Shown here piece after piece: positions 50,701 to 62,322 of a stretch of DNA of 64,000 nt. The notes under the pieces were generated by a model. The model searched no databases. It was not told the origin of the DNA and saw only the letters and a program-made list of their open reading frames with translations. The DNA comes from Hoplostethus atlanticus (taxonomy: Eukaryota; Chordata; Actinopteri; Trachichthyiformes; Trachichthyidae): NCBI GenBank assembly GCA_034670405.1, contig JAXDDX010000159.1, positions 248,001 through 312,000 of the forward strand, in the 5' to 3' direction. Each line of letters begins with the position of its first letter. Positions within the stretch are counted from its first letter, which is position 1. Position numbers and translations under genes: made by a program.

Positions 50701-53700
50701 CACTACATGGCCAAAAGTATGCGGACACCCCTTATGTATATAATGGATGTTTTGGGGCTGTTTTTCATAGTTCAGACTAGCCCCCTTAGTTACAGTGAAG
50801 GTAAATCTTAACATTACAGCATACAATGACATTCTAGATGATTCTGTGCTTCTAACTTTGTGGCAAAAGTTTGGGGAAGGCCCTTTCCTGTTTCAGCAGT
50901 GCTCCCGTGCACAAAGCGAGGTCCATACAGAAATGGTTTGTGGAGATCATTGTGGAAGAACTTGACTGGCCTGCACAGAGCCCTGACCTCAACCCCATCA
51001 AACATCTTTGGGATAAATTGAAATGCCGACTGCGAGCCAGGCCTCACCGCCCAACATCAGTGTCCACTTATTATGCTCTTGTGGCTGAATGGAAGGAAAT
51101 CCCTGCAGCAATGTTCCAACATCTAGTGGAAAGCCTTCCCAGAAGAGTGGAGGCTGTTATAGGCATGGCAAGTTTATGTAAAGCACTTTGAATGGCCTTG
51201 TGTATGAAATGTGCTATATAAATAGAGCATAAAATACATTAGAAAAGAAATACAGAATAAGATTTTAAAAAAGACATAAAAGAGAACATAAAAGTCATAC
51301 TTTAAAAAAATATATAAAAATAGAGAATAGAAATAATATAAAAACGATCAAAATGCATATAAAAAGAGATCAAAGTGCAGAATCATATGCGGTGAGGAAC
51401 AAAGGTTTTAAGCCTAGTTTTAAAAGGAGTCAGGATTGGAGTGTGCCTGAGATCGTCTGGAAGTTTGATCCAGGTATGTGTAGCATAATAACTGAAAGCT
51501 GCTTCACCATGTTTTGTTCTAACCCTGTGAACAGTTAGTAGTGACCTGAGGTTTCTAGGGGGTTCATAAAGAAACAGTAGGTCCCAGACCATTAAGTGCT
51601 TTCTATACTAACAGGAATATTTTAAAGTCAATCCTTTGCCCTATTGGGAGCCAATGCAGAGACCTAAGAACTGGTGTAATGTGTTCATATTTCATAGTCT
51701 TTGTAAGAACTCCAACAGCTACAAGGTATTCAAAACACTGCTGCTAAAGTGCTCCATAGCACATAGCATTGCAATAGTCCAGTCTACTGGAGATAAAAGC
51801 GTGGATAAGCTTTTCTAGGTCTTGTTTGGGCATGAATCCTCTGATTCTTGCTATGTTTTTTAGAGGATAATAGGCTGACTTTGTTATTGCGGTGATATGA
51901 CTGCTGAATTTAAGATCAGCATCTAATATTACACCGAGATTTCTGGCCTGGCATTTAGTCTGTAAAGATAGGGTGTCATGTTGAGCTCTAACTTGCAGTC
52001 TTTCATTATGGGCGCCGAACACAAGTACCTCTGTTTTGTCCTCATTTAGCTGAAGAAAATGTTCTTGCATCCAATCATTGATTTGAGCAATGCATTGACA
52101 CTGTGAGTTGACGGGACCATAGTCACTAGGTGAAAGAGCTGTGTAGATTTGGGTGTCGTCCTCATAGTTATGGTATGTTATATTATTGTTTTGCAGAATT
52201 TGGCCCCAAGGGTAGCATGTAAAGATTGAACAATAGAATTGAATAGAATTGATCCTTGGGGGACACCGCATGTCATACTAACTTTTTCAGAGACAAAGTT
52301 GCCAATTGAGACAAAATAATCCCTGTCTTTTAGGCAGGACCTGAACCAATTAAGGACAGTGCCAGAAAGTCCAACCCAGTTTTCTAGCTTGTCTAATAAT
52401 ATTGTGAGGTCTGTGGTGTCAAGCAGCACTAAGATCTAATAACACATTTTGTTAATTTAACACCTTGACGAGCAATTTCGGTGCGAAATCCTGATTGAAA
52501 GTTGTCGAAGCAGCTATTCTCGATCAGAAAGTTGGTAGACAACTTCCTCAATGACTTTACCTGTGAAAGGTAGATTTGATATAAGTGTACAAACAAATCT
52601 AGGGTGCTCTTTTTTTTAGGACAGGCTTAATAACTGCAGTTTTTAGAGCCTTTTGAAAGTTGCTAGAAGTTATAGCAGCAAACGTTTGACCAACTCCATA
52701 TTAATGCTCATGATTTTGGAATGAGATGTTCGACAAGCAGGTGTGCACATACTTTTGGCCATGTAGTGTATGTGCAGTACCTCTAGTCCATTACTGTGTA
52801 ATTCTTAAGGTGGCAGTATACTTAGAACAAAGTTGAACTTGCCCGAAATGGAAACACTGTATGTGTTTGCTACGGCTATGTATTTTATGTTCATTTACAC
52901 TCCATGCCAATGGTGGTGCATGAAGATTAAAAGGGTAACTGTAATGCAAGGGAAGTCAGAAGTGTGACAAAAACTCAGACAACACCTGTGGTCAAAGAGC
53001 GACAAAGGCGGCCGCAGGAACATGAGGATTTAGAAGCCGTTTGATCGGTTGTGAGGAAAATATTCACTTCATATCTTTCCATGATGAACATATTGGGACT
53101 GTGTATGTAACTGACTAACATACTGTATGAGCTAGATAAGCTTGCAAAACGTGACCACAGAAAGGTAGATAAAGAAGTACACCTGGATGTAGGCTGACTG
53201 GAAAATACCAGCTTGAGAAAAGCAAGGACATCACTCAGCCACAATATCCTGTTATGACAGACAGAGTCACAATGCAGGGAGACAGTGGTATGCCCCAGCT
53301 GACTGTCATGTTCACTGTGATGAAATGGAGATTATCTGCCATTGTTACGCTTGTATGAATCAATAGGAATGAATTACACCCATAAGGCATAGCATTACTA
53401 ACCTAGGAGTATATAATATCAAGAAAGAGGAACCACTTGTTAGAACTGGGGTGGTAATGCATGTTATAACTCGTTGATCCCACTTCTCTGAGAGGTCTCA
53501 ATAAAAGGTCCTCGCCAACCCTGAGAGAGTGGTCATTTATTAAAGGGTTAGCGCCCTCATTTCAATTGGAAATGAAGACACTGAACCAGAAAAGGAAGTG
53601 GAGATGCTTTTCCACAGGACAACACAACCAATTGTGACATTTTGCAGATGGTCACACAGTGGTGGCTGGTGTGTTCGAATTAGTTTGGGCAGCAAGTCTG

Positions 53701-54468
53701 AGAACATTGCAGAGTCTGAAGCCGATGCAGCTCTTTTTTTCTGCAATAGCATCCTTTTTGTTCTTACAAACCTGTCCAAATTTGTTTCCACAGCAAGTAT
53801 ATCACGGCCTTTATTCTTGTTCTAATTCTAATCTTGTTGAGGTGTTTTCTTCATTCTGACCCAAAGGGTAACAATGCAGCCAAGGCCTTGCAGTGTTACA
53901 GTGTTTATTGAGATAGGCACAATGAGATACACCTCAAATATAAGTCAAGTTATATAGCACCTTAAACACAAAACACATTTCCAAAAAAGCAGGTAAAATC
54001 TACCATTCTCACTGAAAGGCCATAGAGTATAAGTGGGTCTTTAATGGATTCTGCTGACCTAACACATCCAGGAAGGTTGTTCCACTGTCTATACTGTGGA
54101 AAGTGGCAAAATACCCTGATCATCCTTTAGTTTTAGCCTGGACTGTGGAATGTCTGAGAGCTCCTGATCAGAAGACCTTAGAACCTACATGTGCACCTCA
54201 CCGATGGCTTTAACATGCTCTTACTCTTCAGGCTTCGTGTTTTCTATGTTCTAATCCAACAGGTAACACAGTAATTATAGTCCAGCCCACACCTAGTCCA
54301 GGTTCAGAAGGCCCGCAAAGCAAGCCTGTGACGCAGAGCCAGCCTGTCCCCCTGCCTATACTCATGGCCATGCCTCCACCTGAGCCCCAGCCTCAGGCCC
54401 AGTCACTGTCCTCGGCCAGTCCAGCTGGGGAAGAAAACCCTGGAGAGACTCTACCGGAGTCAAAATGA
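44795..54468 (+). CDS. dnajc5g: cysteine-string-protein co-chaperone, DNAJC5/DNAJC5G type
   Basis: Four coding exons, 44795-44913, 45532-45745, 46829-46985 and 54263-54468, give 231 residues plus TGA. Order: a short serine-containing leader, the J domain ([20 protein letters not shown], then [17 protein letters not shown] with the HPD motif that stimulates Hsp70 ATPase), the linker [17 protein letters not shown], then the cysteine string: nine Cys in a row within 14 Cys over about 21 residues, the palmitoylation and membrane anchor. A conserved [11 protein letters not shown] segment and a Pro/Gln-rich tail follow. CSP proteins sit on synaptic and secretory vesicles and work with Hsc70. G subtype is preferred because of GEESVKYYF and the gene order next to cad; the a/b paralogue cannot be decided. 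The start ATG (AGCCATGG) is in good Kozak context. Confidence 0.93.
44941..45336. repeat. dispersed repeat with perfect 29-bp inverted pair, dnajc5g intron 1
   Basis: The 29 nt at 44950-44978 (AGAGATAGACCTTTGTTTAA...) are repeated exactly as reverse complement at 45058-45086, 79 nt apart. The stretch continues to GGTTTAAAAATACCGGAATT and CCTTTAA at 45335, which in reverse (TTAAAGGGTAATTCCGG) is an end I remember from a widespread fish repeat. The inverted pair is therefore probably internal to one element. Confidence 0.6.
46235..46560 (+). repeat. dispersed repeat family E, copy 2
   Basis: Partner of 25985-26345; shares CTTTCAAATAAAAGTTGT, GTAATCAACTTCTCCATTTT, CCAGGCGGAACTAG and ACATGCTTGTTGACCACCCA. 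It lies in dnajc5g intron 2. Confidence 0.65.
47378..48000. mobile_element. possible non-autonomous DNA transposon, dnajc5g intron 3
   Basis: GGGGCTTTCACATGATCCGCG near 47379 and, in reverse complement, GCGCCCTTCACATGATCAGCG at the right end form short inverted ends about 620 bp apart. The interior right half is GC-rich (47860-47935). There is no coding sequence and no clear target duplication. Confidence 0.45.
48560..48805 (+). repeat. dispersed repeat family D, copy 2
   Basis: Aligns with 15835-16085: GCCGTCATGAAGGTCCGTTG, CTGTGCACAAGTAATAG, GTTTCCAAATGTAGGTTACT and CTTTAGCCCTAGTCTCTACT. Confidence 0.6.
49480..49790 (+). repeat. dispersed repeat family A, copy 3
   Basis: GGTTTTTGGAAGGCCACTAC, AAAAGTATTCAGTGTTTTCC and ACTGGACCAGATCCCATTTT align with the copy at 33245-33510. 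The first block also recurs after cad exon 10 (7645-7680). Confidence 0.5.
50701..52768 (+). mobile_element. Tc1-like transposon interrupted by a LINE
   Basis: The left end is CACTACATGGCCAAAAGTAT and the right end, in reverse complement, the same, with TA directly outside both (50699-50700, 52769-52770), as expected for Tc1/mariner insertion. The + frame 50871-51191 has [20 protein letters not shown] and [17 protein letters not shown], the C-terminal transposase region. The reading breaks at 51162 and resumes at 52669 with the usual Tc1 ending text. The N-terminal half is missing, so the element was already shortened. Confidence 0.88.
51163..52668 (-). mobile_element. 5'-truncated L2-like LINE inserted in the Tc1-like element
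   Basis: Minus-strand fragments read as reverse transcriptase: SVSTGNF-type text with GVPQGSI at 52429-52178, then NYEDDTQIY (the Y-x-DD active-site box, with Glu in place of Ala), [23 protein letters not shown] and [12 protein letters not shown] at 52271-51744, and a C-terminal piece ([10 protein letters not shown]) at 51592-51383. Frame breaks show it is inactive. GTTATAG stands on both sides (51156-51162 and 52669-52675), a 7-bp target duplication made of transposase sequence. Confidence 0.85.
53250..53560 (+). repeat. LTR-like promoter/poly(A) arrangement, uncertain
   Basis: GTATATAATATC (TATA-like) at 53409 is followed about 90 bp later by CAATAAAAGG and then a GT-containing stretch, an arrangement seen in LTRs. 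I could not find TG...CA ends with a target duplication, nor internal genes. Confidence 0.2.
53935..54005. repeat. LINE-end fragment
   Basis: AAGTCAAGTTATATAGCACC, then CAAAACACATTTCC, is the same short end motif seen at 16250 and 21665. Confidence 0.35.
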
Positions 54469-57201
54469 CTTGTAAGCGCCACCTCCTCGTTTGTGTGTCA
54501 CTCCGTCGGTTCACTTCATTTCATCCTGTCTGAGAAGCCATCTTCCTCCTCCATGTTGCTCATCCATGTTTGTCAGCTGCCTGCCTGGCTGTGCTTACTC
54601 ATCCATAAAAAGCCCATGCTCTGTCCGTTACCACTGTCATGGGTGTTTGTTTCAACATGGGCAGCATGTTTCTCTGCGGTGAGCTTGTTGATTGTTGTCC
54701 ATGTGCTCGTTGTCAGTGTTACGTGTTATCCGTGTACTTTGCTTGCTTCAGATGCAGTCATGAAGTGTGCATGGCTGAATGAATTACTGTACCTTCAACC
54801 TTTTATGCCACACTATTAGCATATTGAAAGGAATCCTAGTCTGGCACTTCACTACTATTAAACTGTTTCATGTTTTGATTCATGTTTGCCCTTCAGATCA
54901 GGGGTTCGGTTTAGCAACATCTTAATGTATTTCACACTGACAAATAATTCTCCTCGCTCTCTTATACCTGTATACTTTTTATACTTTTAATATGGAAAAC
55001 AAAAAAGTGTACTAAAGGGCTGGATCCAAAGAGAGATTGCTACTGTAGCTACCTGATAGATCACTTGTAATCTTGAAACCTAGCTAGGTAGCTGGCGTAC
55101 ATTAGTCTTTTTTTTGTTTCCACTCCAAACATGACAAGACAAGAAGCCACAGATTTATCTCAGCATACCGTTGTTGCGGTGTGTTCTTGTTTTGTTCTGT
55201 GTGTGTTCTTGTTTTGCCCCAGTACAGGGAAATTATTGTGGGGGAAGTACACTAATGTATAGCCTGACAACATCCTTGTAGAATCAACACTTGCGGTTTG
55301 AGATACACAAACAAGCGTGATCTTCATTCAGTATGAGGACAGATCCCCCGATATTATCTCTTGAGGGGGAAAAAATATATACACTTTGAGAATAAAATTG
55401 AAATATATGCACTATGAAATAAGTGAGGAATTATATAAATATATAATATAAAACAAATAAGAGAAATATGAATAAAACTATGTGAAATTACATTGCATAT
55501 AAATTTCTCCCTCCATTTGCCACTTTCATGATACAAGGTATTTTAGCCATGTTTTTCTGGTACAGGGGGACTGGAGTTTGTTTAATTTGAGCAGATAAGC
55601 TTTTTTTTTCCCCCAAAAGCATTGTAGCAAAACCATCACCTTTGTTCCATTATTCTATTGGTTCTGGGAAGAATCAGGATTTCTGCAGGTCCTTTTTTTA
55701 AAAAGCCTTATAAATATAAATATTTTTTCACCATGCAAGTGCTGCGTGTCCACTTTTCTTACCATTTATAGTGTGGCAATCAGATATAGGCTGGTTTTGA
55801 CAGCTGTGTTTCTTTGTTTTGGTTTTTAAATTGGTCCAAAAAAAATGAATTTACAGGTAGTATTAAATATGTCTTAAAAATCTTGTTTGCTTTTCTTTTC
55901 TTGCAGATACCCTATGTATGATAGCTATCTTATTTTGTCCTCACTAATCTATAGAGGAGGAAATAGACATTAACTTTGTGCTCTGTGTGCCCTGTTTTGT
56001 TTCTCTGCTGCGTCCTGACGGATGGATTATGTGTGGATGATGTCCTCTCCTCGCACAGGAAAGTGATGGTGTGGATGAGCCTCAACTAGTGGGGGGCAGG
56101 TAGGTCAGATACTGGAGATGCTCCTGGTTATCCGTCCATATCCACGGTAGAACATAGAACACCTGAGAATAGAACCATAGAAATTAGGGTTAGACCGATT
56201 TTGTTTTTCAGAATTAAATTTGTTGAATATACACACAAATACAAATATATATTTTTTTATTATGGCTTTTAGTTATTTTGTTAACATATTCAAATTCACT
56301 AATATTTCATAAAAATGCAGATTTTCCTACTGCGTCTTTCATTAAGACCAGACTTGGTCTTTTCTTTTCTTGGTGGATGAGGTCTTTTTTATTATTTAGA
56401 AAATAAGAGGGAATTCTTTCTCATTTTTTCAGCTATTTTTGTTAAGAAGCAGCAGGTGTAATTTGGCCATAATATATAAAAGCAAAACATAATTTCTCAA
56501 AATGTACCAATCCAGCAAAAATAGTTCTTCACACAATCATTTTAACCTGTGGTGCTTCACAAAAAATGAGATCCGCACTCACCATGTCTCTGTTTATTCT
56601 TGCCCAAAGACAGAAAATGCATTTACCAAGCTAAAAACGAAGCAAGATACTCAGGGTATCTTTGCGATAGCTGGCTTCACAAAACCAAACTACGGCAATC
56701 CTACGGCTCCATTGAAACGACTGGCTGCTATTAACTTTTTTTGTGCCGTTCTACTGTTCACTCACAGCGCTGTATGATAGGAACTGGCGTCGGTGGTTCT
56801 GTAAATGTCACGATCATTCCTTGACCTCTGTTTGACCTCTCCCTCCCTTCCCCATCAGGCGTTTGAGCCCCCATCGTGATCCAGCCACATTCGACCGCTG
56901 CCAGCGCCCCCAGAGACCAACCAGCCCAAAGCCAGCCAGCCCACACTCTCACCCCAGCCTTGACCCACCCCCCCCTGCCCTGTCTATCCACTGGACAGCA
57001 CCCAAAGGTGGGAAATGGAAAGCTCTTGAGCCCCCCTCTCCATGGAACTATGTTATGGACATTTCTAATTTACAAACCATGAACAGCCCACGGGAAGAGC
57101 AGAGAGGTATTTTTTACCCATCTGAAAATAAGCTCTTAGCTGCCACCTGCTGTCATGTGCTGGACAAGTACCAGGCATCTGTGCTGTCAGCGGAGGCCTG
57201 A
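54469..57201 (+). other. dnajc5g: candidate downstream exons of dnajc5g keeping the frame open past the stop
   Basis: Three nt after TGA is a usable donor (CTT|GTAAGC, 54471/54472). Candidate exon 56059-56099 (CACAG|GAAAGTG ... GGGCAG|GTAGGT) and then an exon starting at 56859 (CATCAG|GCGTTTG) follow. Read in the frame of the main coding sequence, these stay open for 127 codons: ESDGVDEPQLVGGRRLSPHR, then Pro/Ser-rich text, ending at TGA 57199-57201. The simplest reading is a spliced 3' UTR with a chance open frame. Both exon junctions would lie within about 46 nt of the stop codon, so nonsense-mediated decay need not be triggered. Alternatives are stop readthrough or an alternative C-terminus. 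Confidence 0.4.
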
Positions 57202-57953
57202 AAGCCAGGCATAACTTGCTCCATCAAGTTTTAAAAATGATGAAAAAACCTTTGATCTCTAAAATTACAGTAGTAACAACTAGGTGTGGAAAATATTGGA
57301 TGAGAGTGCAAGTTTGTTTGGTCAATTGAAAAAAATCTAAATTTGGTCCGATACAGATCTTGGACCAACAGTTCCACTAGCAGTTCCATTAGTAGCTTAC
57401 AAACCACTAATTAACCAGCTAAATAGGCTATGACAGGCTAGGTTAATTGTCCAATATCCAGCATTGAAGGCCCCCAGAGTTTTTCCAGCCAGTTAGCTAG
57501 CAAAATCAGGCCAGGCTAACTAGCCGTCTCCTATGGCTTAGCTAGCTAACTGTCCTGCATGGAGCTCCCTCTCTCCTTGCAGCTTGCCCAGCCTGGGCTA
57601 GTTGTGCCCTGGCTAGTGGTCCAATCATCCAGGGCTAGGCTGGTCGTCAGTCACCCACACCAGGACTCCTTACCAACCTGCTCCAGTCACCCCATTCCAA
57701 CCAGCAACGATGTGACACTGGGCTGACAGGAAGACGGAGAATGCAAAGGAGCATGAAGGCACAAAAGCCTCTAAGTGTGTGGGACTGACGGTGTAACTTC
57801 GGTCTGATTCAATGTGTGTTTGATGTTAACAGTCTGAGCCAAAACCCTGGAGCTGAGGACTTACAGCATGGATCAGGAAAATGGACATGGCTTCCTTCCC
57901 CAATGTGCATGTGTTATTTGTCTGTATTTATGCCCCTACTGTACAGCATGGGA

Positions 57954-57955
<2 letters not shown>

Positions 57956-57998
<43 letters not shown>
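57956..57998 (+). repeat. CA microsatellite
   Basis: About 21 uninterrupted CA dinucleotides. Confidence 0.95.
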
Positions 57999-58004
<6 letters not shown>

Positions 58005-59460
58005 AAGACTGCCTACCTCTGCAGAGATGTGCAGACACTGGTTAAACACTACATACAAACACACCCTCACACATACTTTCACAGACTCTCCCGCTGTATC
58101 CATCCTGTGCCACCCTGAAAAACTCCCCAGAAAATTCCATTGACTTGAACAGACAATGTCAGACACCATACCAGTGAAAAAGAAACTAATTTTTAACAGG
58201 AAAGTGATGCATATTTTCATTCAACTTTATATTATCGTGCTATTTATTTTGTTCCACAGTTATGTTGTTAGACCAAAGCCAACAGCTCCATGTAGCCAGC
58301 CAAACCCATAATGAATCAGCTCAGAATAGTCCCTCCTCTCCTGCAAAGACCTGAGTTAAATGAAAATGCCATTTGCTCTGTGCAAGCCACTTATTTGTTT
58401 GTCATGGGTGTATTGACAGTATGCACTTGGGTCTATGCACATTTTCGATGGTTATCATTTTCATGTTTTTTTTTTTTTTACGTCTTGGGCCAAGCAGTAG
58501 TTCTTTTATTGAACCTCTTAGCTTCCTGTTTTCAAGATTGGGTTAAATTTGAACTATAGAAACCATCGTCTTTATTGATACTTGATAAGATATGAAGTTA
58601 GGGTCCAGATTCACTAAGTTTGCGTGGCAATGTTTTATTCTCCAAGAAATGTATTGCTCAATTTACTATAGCGTCCTTCATCACCAATTTCAAGCACAGA
58701 TTTTCACGTATCAGCTGTAAGACTAATCCACCAAGGTACTCTGGTCTGATCTGAGGTTATAGTATGGAAAACCCTCTCCCTTGCTTCCTGACTTGCTGGT
58801 GATGATGCCTGCGTCTTACAGCAGTTATAGCAGCCATTCTTTCTGCAAAGTCTTCACACCACATTTCAATAGATCTTATATGTGCTGCAGTAACTGGGGG
58901 AGTCGGTGTTGCAAAGTGTTAGTGAATTGTGCGCAATCTCTGTTTGCATGGCCTCACCTTCAAATAAATATATGTGGGAAAAATAATGACATTTGCATGA
59001 CCATGACAGGCATAAAGAGGCTTTATTTTTTTGACCATCACCATTAGGCAGCTTTCTACTCATCGTGCACAGTGAATAGCTTTCTGATTTGGTCATTTTG
59101 GTGATATAGTGCACTCTTGCCTGCGCAAACCCTCAGTGAATCTGGACCTTAGTGTTGTTATTTCAGCTCCTGGAACTGCATGGTGACATTGGCCGCCAGA
59201 GGTCCTTCACAGAGTGATCTGACTGCTGAAAGTTCATCAAAGAGATCGATATTCTCTGTGTCAAGAAACTGTATGTAACTTCACATTTTCACTTATTGAC
59301 ATCGCACTTATTGTATTAACTTACTCAAAGTTCACTGCTTTCTATTGTCACTACTTTTTATCTGGGCAAGTTGTCTGAAGGTTTTAGGCGTAAAGTCACA
59401 TTGTACAGTCTCACTTTAAGTCAGCATTTTCCCTTTGGATGGTGGTCTGGTTTGAAATAT

Positions 59461-59927
59461 GTGTTTTTTCCACCGCAGGAACTTCCACCGAGGAACTAGC
59501 CCTGAAAAAGGTTCCTCTTAGATAGTTCCTGTACCCCCAAAAGGTTCCTGCTAACAAGGTAGTACTTTTTGGGGGACCAGGAACTATTGGGGCAGAGTTG
59601 CAGTACTGAATAACGCTGATTGGTTGCCTCATTTGGTATCTCATCGAACATGTCTCGCAGTTATTTATTGTTTTGGAAAATGGACCAATGGGCCGACGAC
59701 AAGGTACAGGCACTGATCTGGAATTTTTCAGACAAGGAACGAGGGCTCCTCCCAGAACGAAAGTTTGGCAAATAAGTTTGGCCTTATTTGCATTATCTCC
59801 CCGGCTGCTTGGTATGTTGGGAAAGCAGCCTTGAACTCTTTCGGGGGAACTAAAAAGGTTCCTGCTGAGAAGGTTCCTGCTCAAAAAAGTACCCAAAAGG
59901 TTCAGGTTCCTGCAGTGGAAAAACACC
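59461..59927. mobile_element. Harbinger-like non-autonomous element
   Basis: The left end GTGTTTTTTCCACCGCAGG and the right end in reverse complement (GGTGTTTTTCCACTGCAGG) are inverted termini; inside them GGTTCCTGCT-type blocks recur. A short + frame, 59650-59775, begins MSRSYLLFWKM and continues with WADDKVQALIWNF, reminiscent of the Myb/SANT-like accessory protein of PIF-Harbinger transposons. The long minus-strand open frame through this element (60010-59411) is made of repeated terminal text and is not taken as a gene. Confidence 0.6.
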
Positions 59928-62316
59928 AATAGGGAGAGAGCATCACAGGCTGTCCAGGCTATAGTGCACGCCACATAGAAATCAGTGTTATACCACTGCA
60001 TTCTACACACTGCCTACAGAGAGATCACCAGTGATACTAGTCTATTGCTTCTTTTCATGTCACCATACCCTCTGTAGTACGGTAGATCAGAATTTACTGG
60101 ATGCTGTGGTCAAATTATGAGTTGTTTGTAGCCCAAAGCAATATCGTCCCCTAGGTGTTTTTTTAAGGCTTAGTCTAATTAGTTAACTGCTCTAATCCAG
60201 TATTGCTGCGTTCCAATTAAAGTCGGAAGTCAACCGTGCATTCCAGTGGTTCAGCCCACAAAAAAACAGAAGAAACCTGGATACTCACAAAATTAAAAAC
60301 AATTCCCCATGCAACAGCTAATGTTATTTCAACGATGTTTGGTAATGTTTGCTAGCTAGTTAGCATAGAACTAGTTAGTATAGAACGTTAGCAACTTTAC
60401 ATTTCAACTTTTTGTTTTGTTTTGTTGCCATTCAACGGTTGTTTGAGGAACTTTCTAGGCCTTCTTTGATAGTTTTGGCTAGTTCATCTGGAAGACACTA
60501 AGTTATTGTGCCGTGGAGAGTTATTGTCCAAGTCTCGTTGGTTGTTGGTGAATTGCCGTAGTTTTGATGATAAATTATCCCTTTTTTCTGGCAGTGTTAG
60601 GTTTATGGTTTAAAAATAGGTTTATGAGATTTAAGGGGTCTTCATTTTTCTCCCATGATAATCAAAGGATGTGATGTTTCTATGTATTAGGCTGAGGTTT
60701 AAAGATTATCTTTGTAAAGCACAGACACTGGACCATTCAAGCTCCTCAGTTCCAGAACCTTTCAATATTGACAAGTAAATTGCAATAAACTCTAGTGCAG
60801 ACCTAGGACCAGCGTTCAAGCCCCTTGACTCATTCATTCAGTTTTTGATGGTTTACATAGAAAGAGATCTGCTTTAAATTCCTCAGTGGAATTATCTACT
60901 AGCATTAATAGCCAAAAACTTGCCATAATTTCCAGTGTTCCATAATAATTCAGGTGTTATTTATTTGTCTTTCTTCAGATCATAACCAATCAAGTCAATG
61001 TAAACATGATAAAGCCATAGTGCACGGAAAGATGATGTATTACTTTTTAAAAAATTGTTATCCTTAAGTAATTTCAACAAAACGGCAATGGATCACGTCA
61101 TGCAAAATAACTTTAAAGAATCGTCATTGTAAATGGAAATGTTTTAAGAATTAAAATGTGTTTTAACAGTGTACATACATTTAGTTTTTTTGTTTTTTTT
61201 ACCCATGTCAAATGGAAAGAAGTATTTTAATTTAAACTTGATTACAGAAAATGGGGGGGGACCTCTGTTCTTGCTATGCTGAATTTGAATTGACATCAGC
61301 AGGCGATCGTCGATAAATGTTTTTAATAAATTATGCAAAGTGGTACACCTTGCTGTGTGTCTGTGGGAAAGTGCACAGTTAAAGGAAGTGAGTAGGCATC
61401 TTGCTCTCTTGGTTACTAGCTGAGCGTTGCCTTTGAACACGGCTAAGGTAGCATAAAGGTGATGAGTGACGGGCGAATGTATGCAGCTAAAAATCTATAT
61501 ATATCATATAATAAAAGCCGCAAACAACTTTTAATGAAAGGTCCTCTTACTTTGGATAATGCTACTATCCTGCTAATGCTATAATCCTACTATCACTCAA
61601 CATACTGTATGCAAAAGTGGGTTTTTGAGTTTTTCCTCAGCTTGAGCTATTTGGTCTTCATAACTTTTGTGTGCCTTTCGCATTAAGTGCTGTTCACCTG
61701 CAGGTTATGTTAATAATTAGTGCTAGTATTGTGACTGAGTCAACACACCCTATTTAATTTTATTTATTTAATTATTTTATAATTACATTGACTTAAGTTT
61801 TCATTTATTGATTCTACTTGTCTACTTTATAGGGTAAGAGAAGCACTATAATAGTAATTCTAATTGGGGTTTGTGAGGTTATTTGTTAAGAAAATAATTT
61901 GCAGAATTCTTATTTAAGATTAATTGTAATTAAAAATTAAAAGTATGTTGCGATGGAGCACTAAAGCCAGCGATCTACTGGGGACATATGGATGATTTTG
62001 GTTAAAGTTGACCAGTGGGACAGTTCCCAAAAACTTCCTTTATGTACTTGCCCACACGTGTACAGCAAGGTGTACACTTTATAGTAGAAAAAGTAGAAAA
62101 ATGGCAATGAGGCTTCCCCCCCTCCCCCAATGCCCTCTTACCACTCTCTTTGTATAAATCGGCGAGGACCACGTCCGCTCTGAAATGAAACTGGAATGAT
62201 TCCTCGTTGTATTGATTTGACAGAAAAGCTTTTTAATTTTTGCATGTCATGCATTGTCAACCACGGCTCCTCGTGGACGATCTGTAAATGTGTATTTACA
62301 TAATGAAATTCAATCA

Positions 62317-62322
62317 AATAAA
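62317..62322 (+). promoter_or_regulatory. candidate polyadenylation signal, possibly of dnajc5g
   Basis: AATAAA is followed about 40 nt later by the GT-rich run CTTGTGTGCGCACTTGTTTGTG. If used by dnajc5g it implies a 3' UTR of several kilobases. Confidence 0.35.

Noticed and set aside
57936..58220. Minus-strand frame across the CA microsatellite
   Set aside because: It includes a Val-Cys run produced by the dinucleotide repeat.
59411..60010. 199-codon minus-strand open frame
   Set aside because: It overlaps the Harbinger-like element and is mostly recurring terminal-repeat text (repeated SRNLL, AGTF blocks). No family is recognised.
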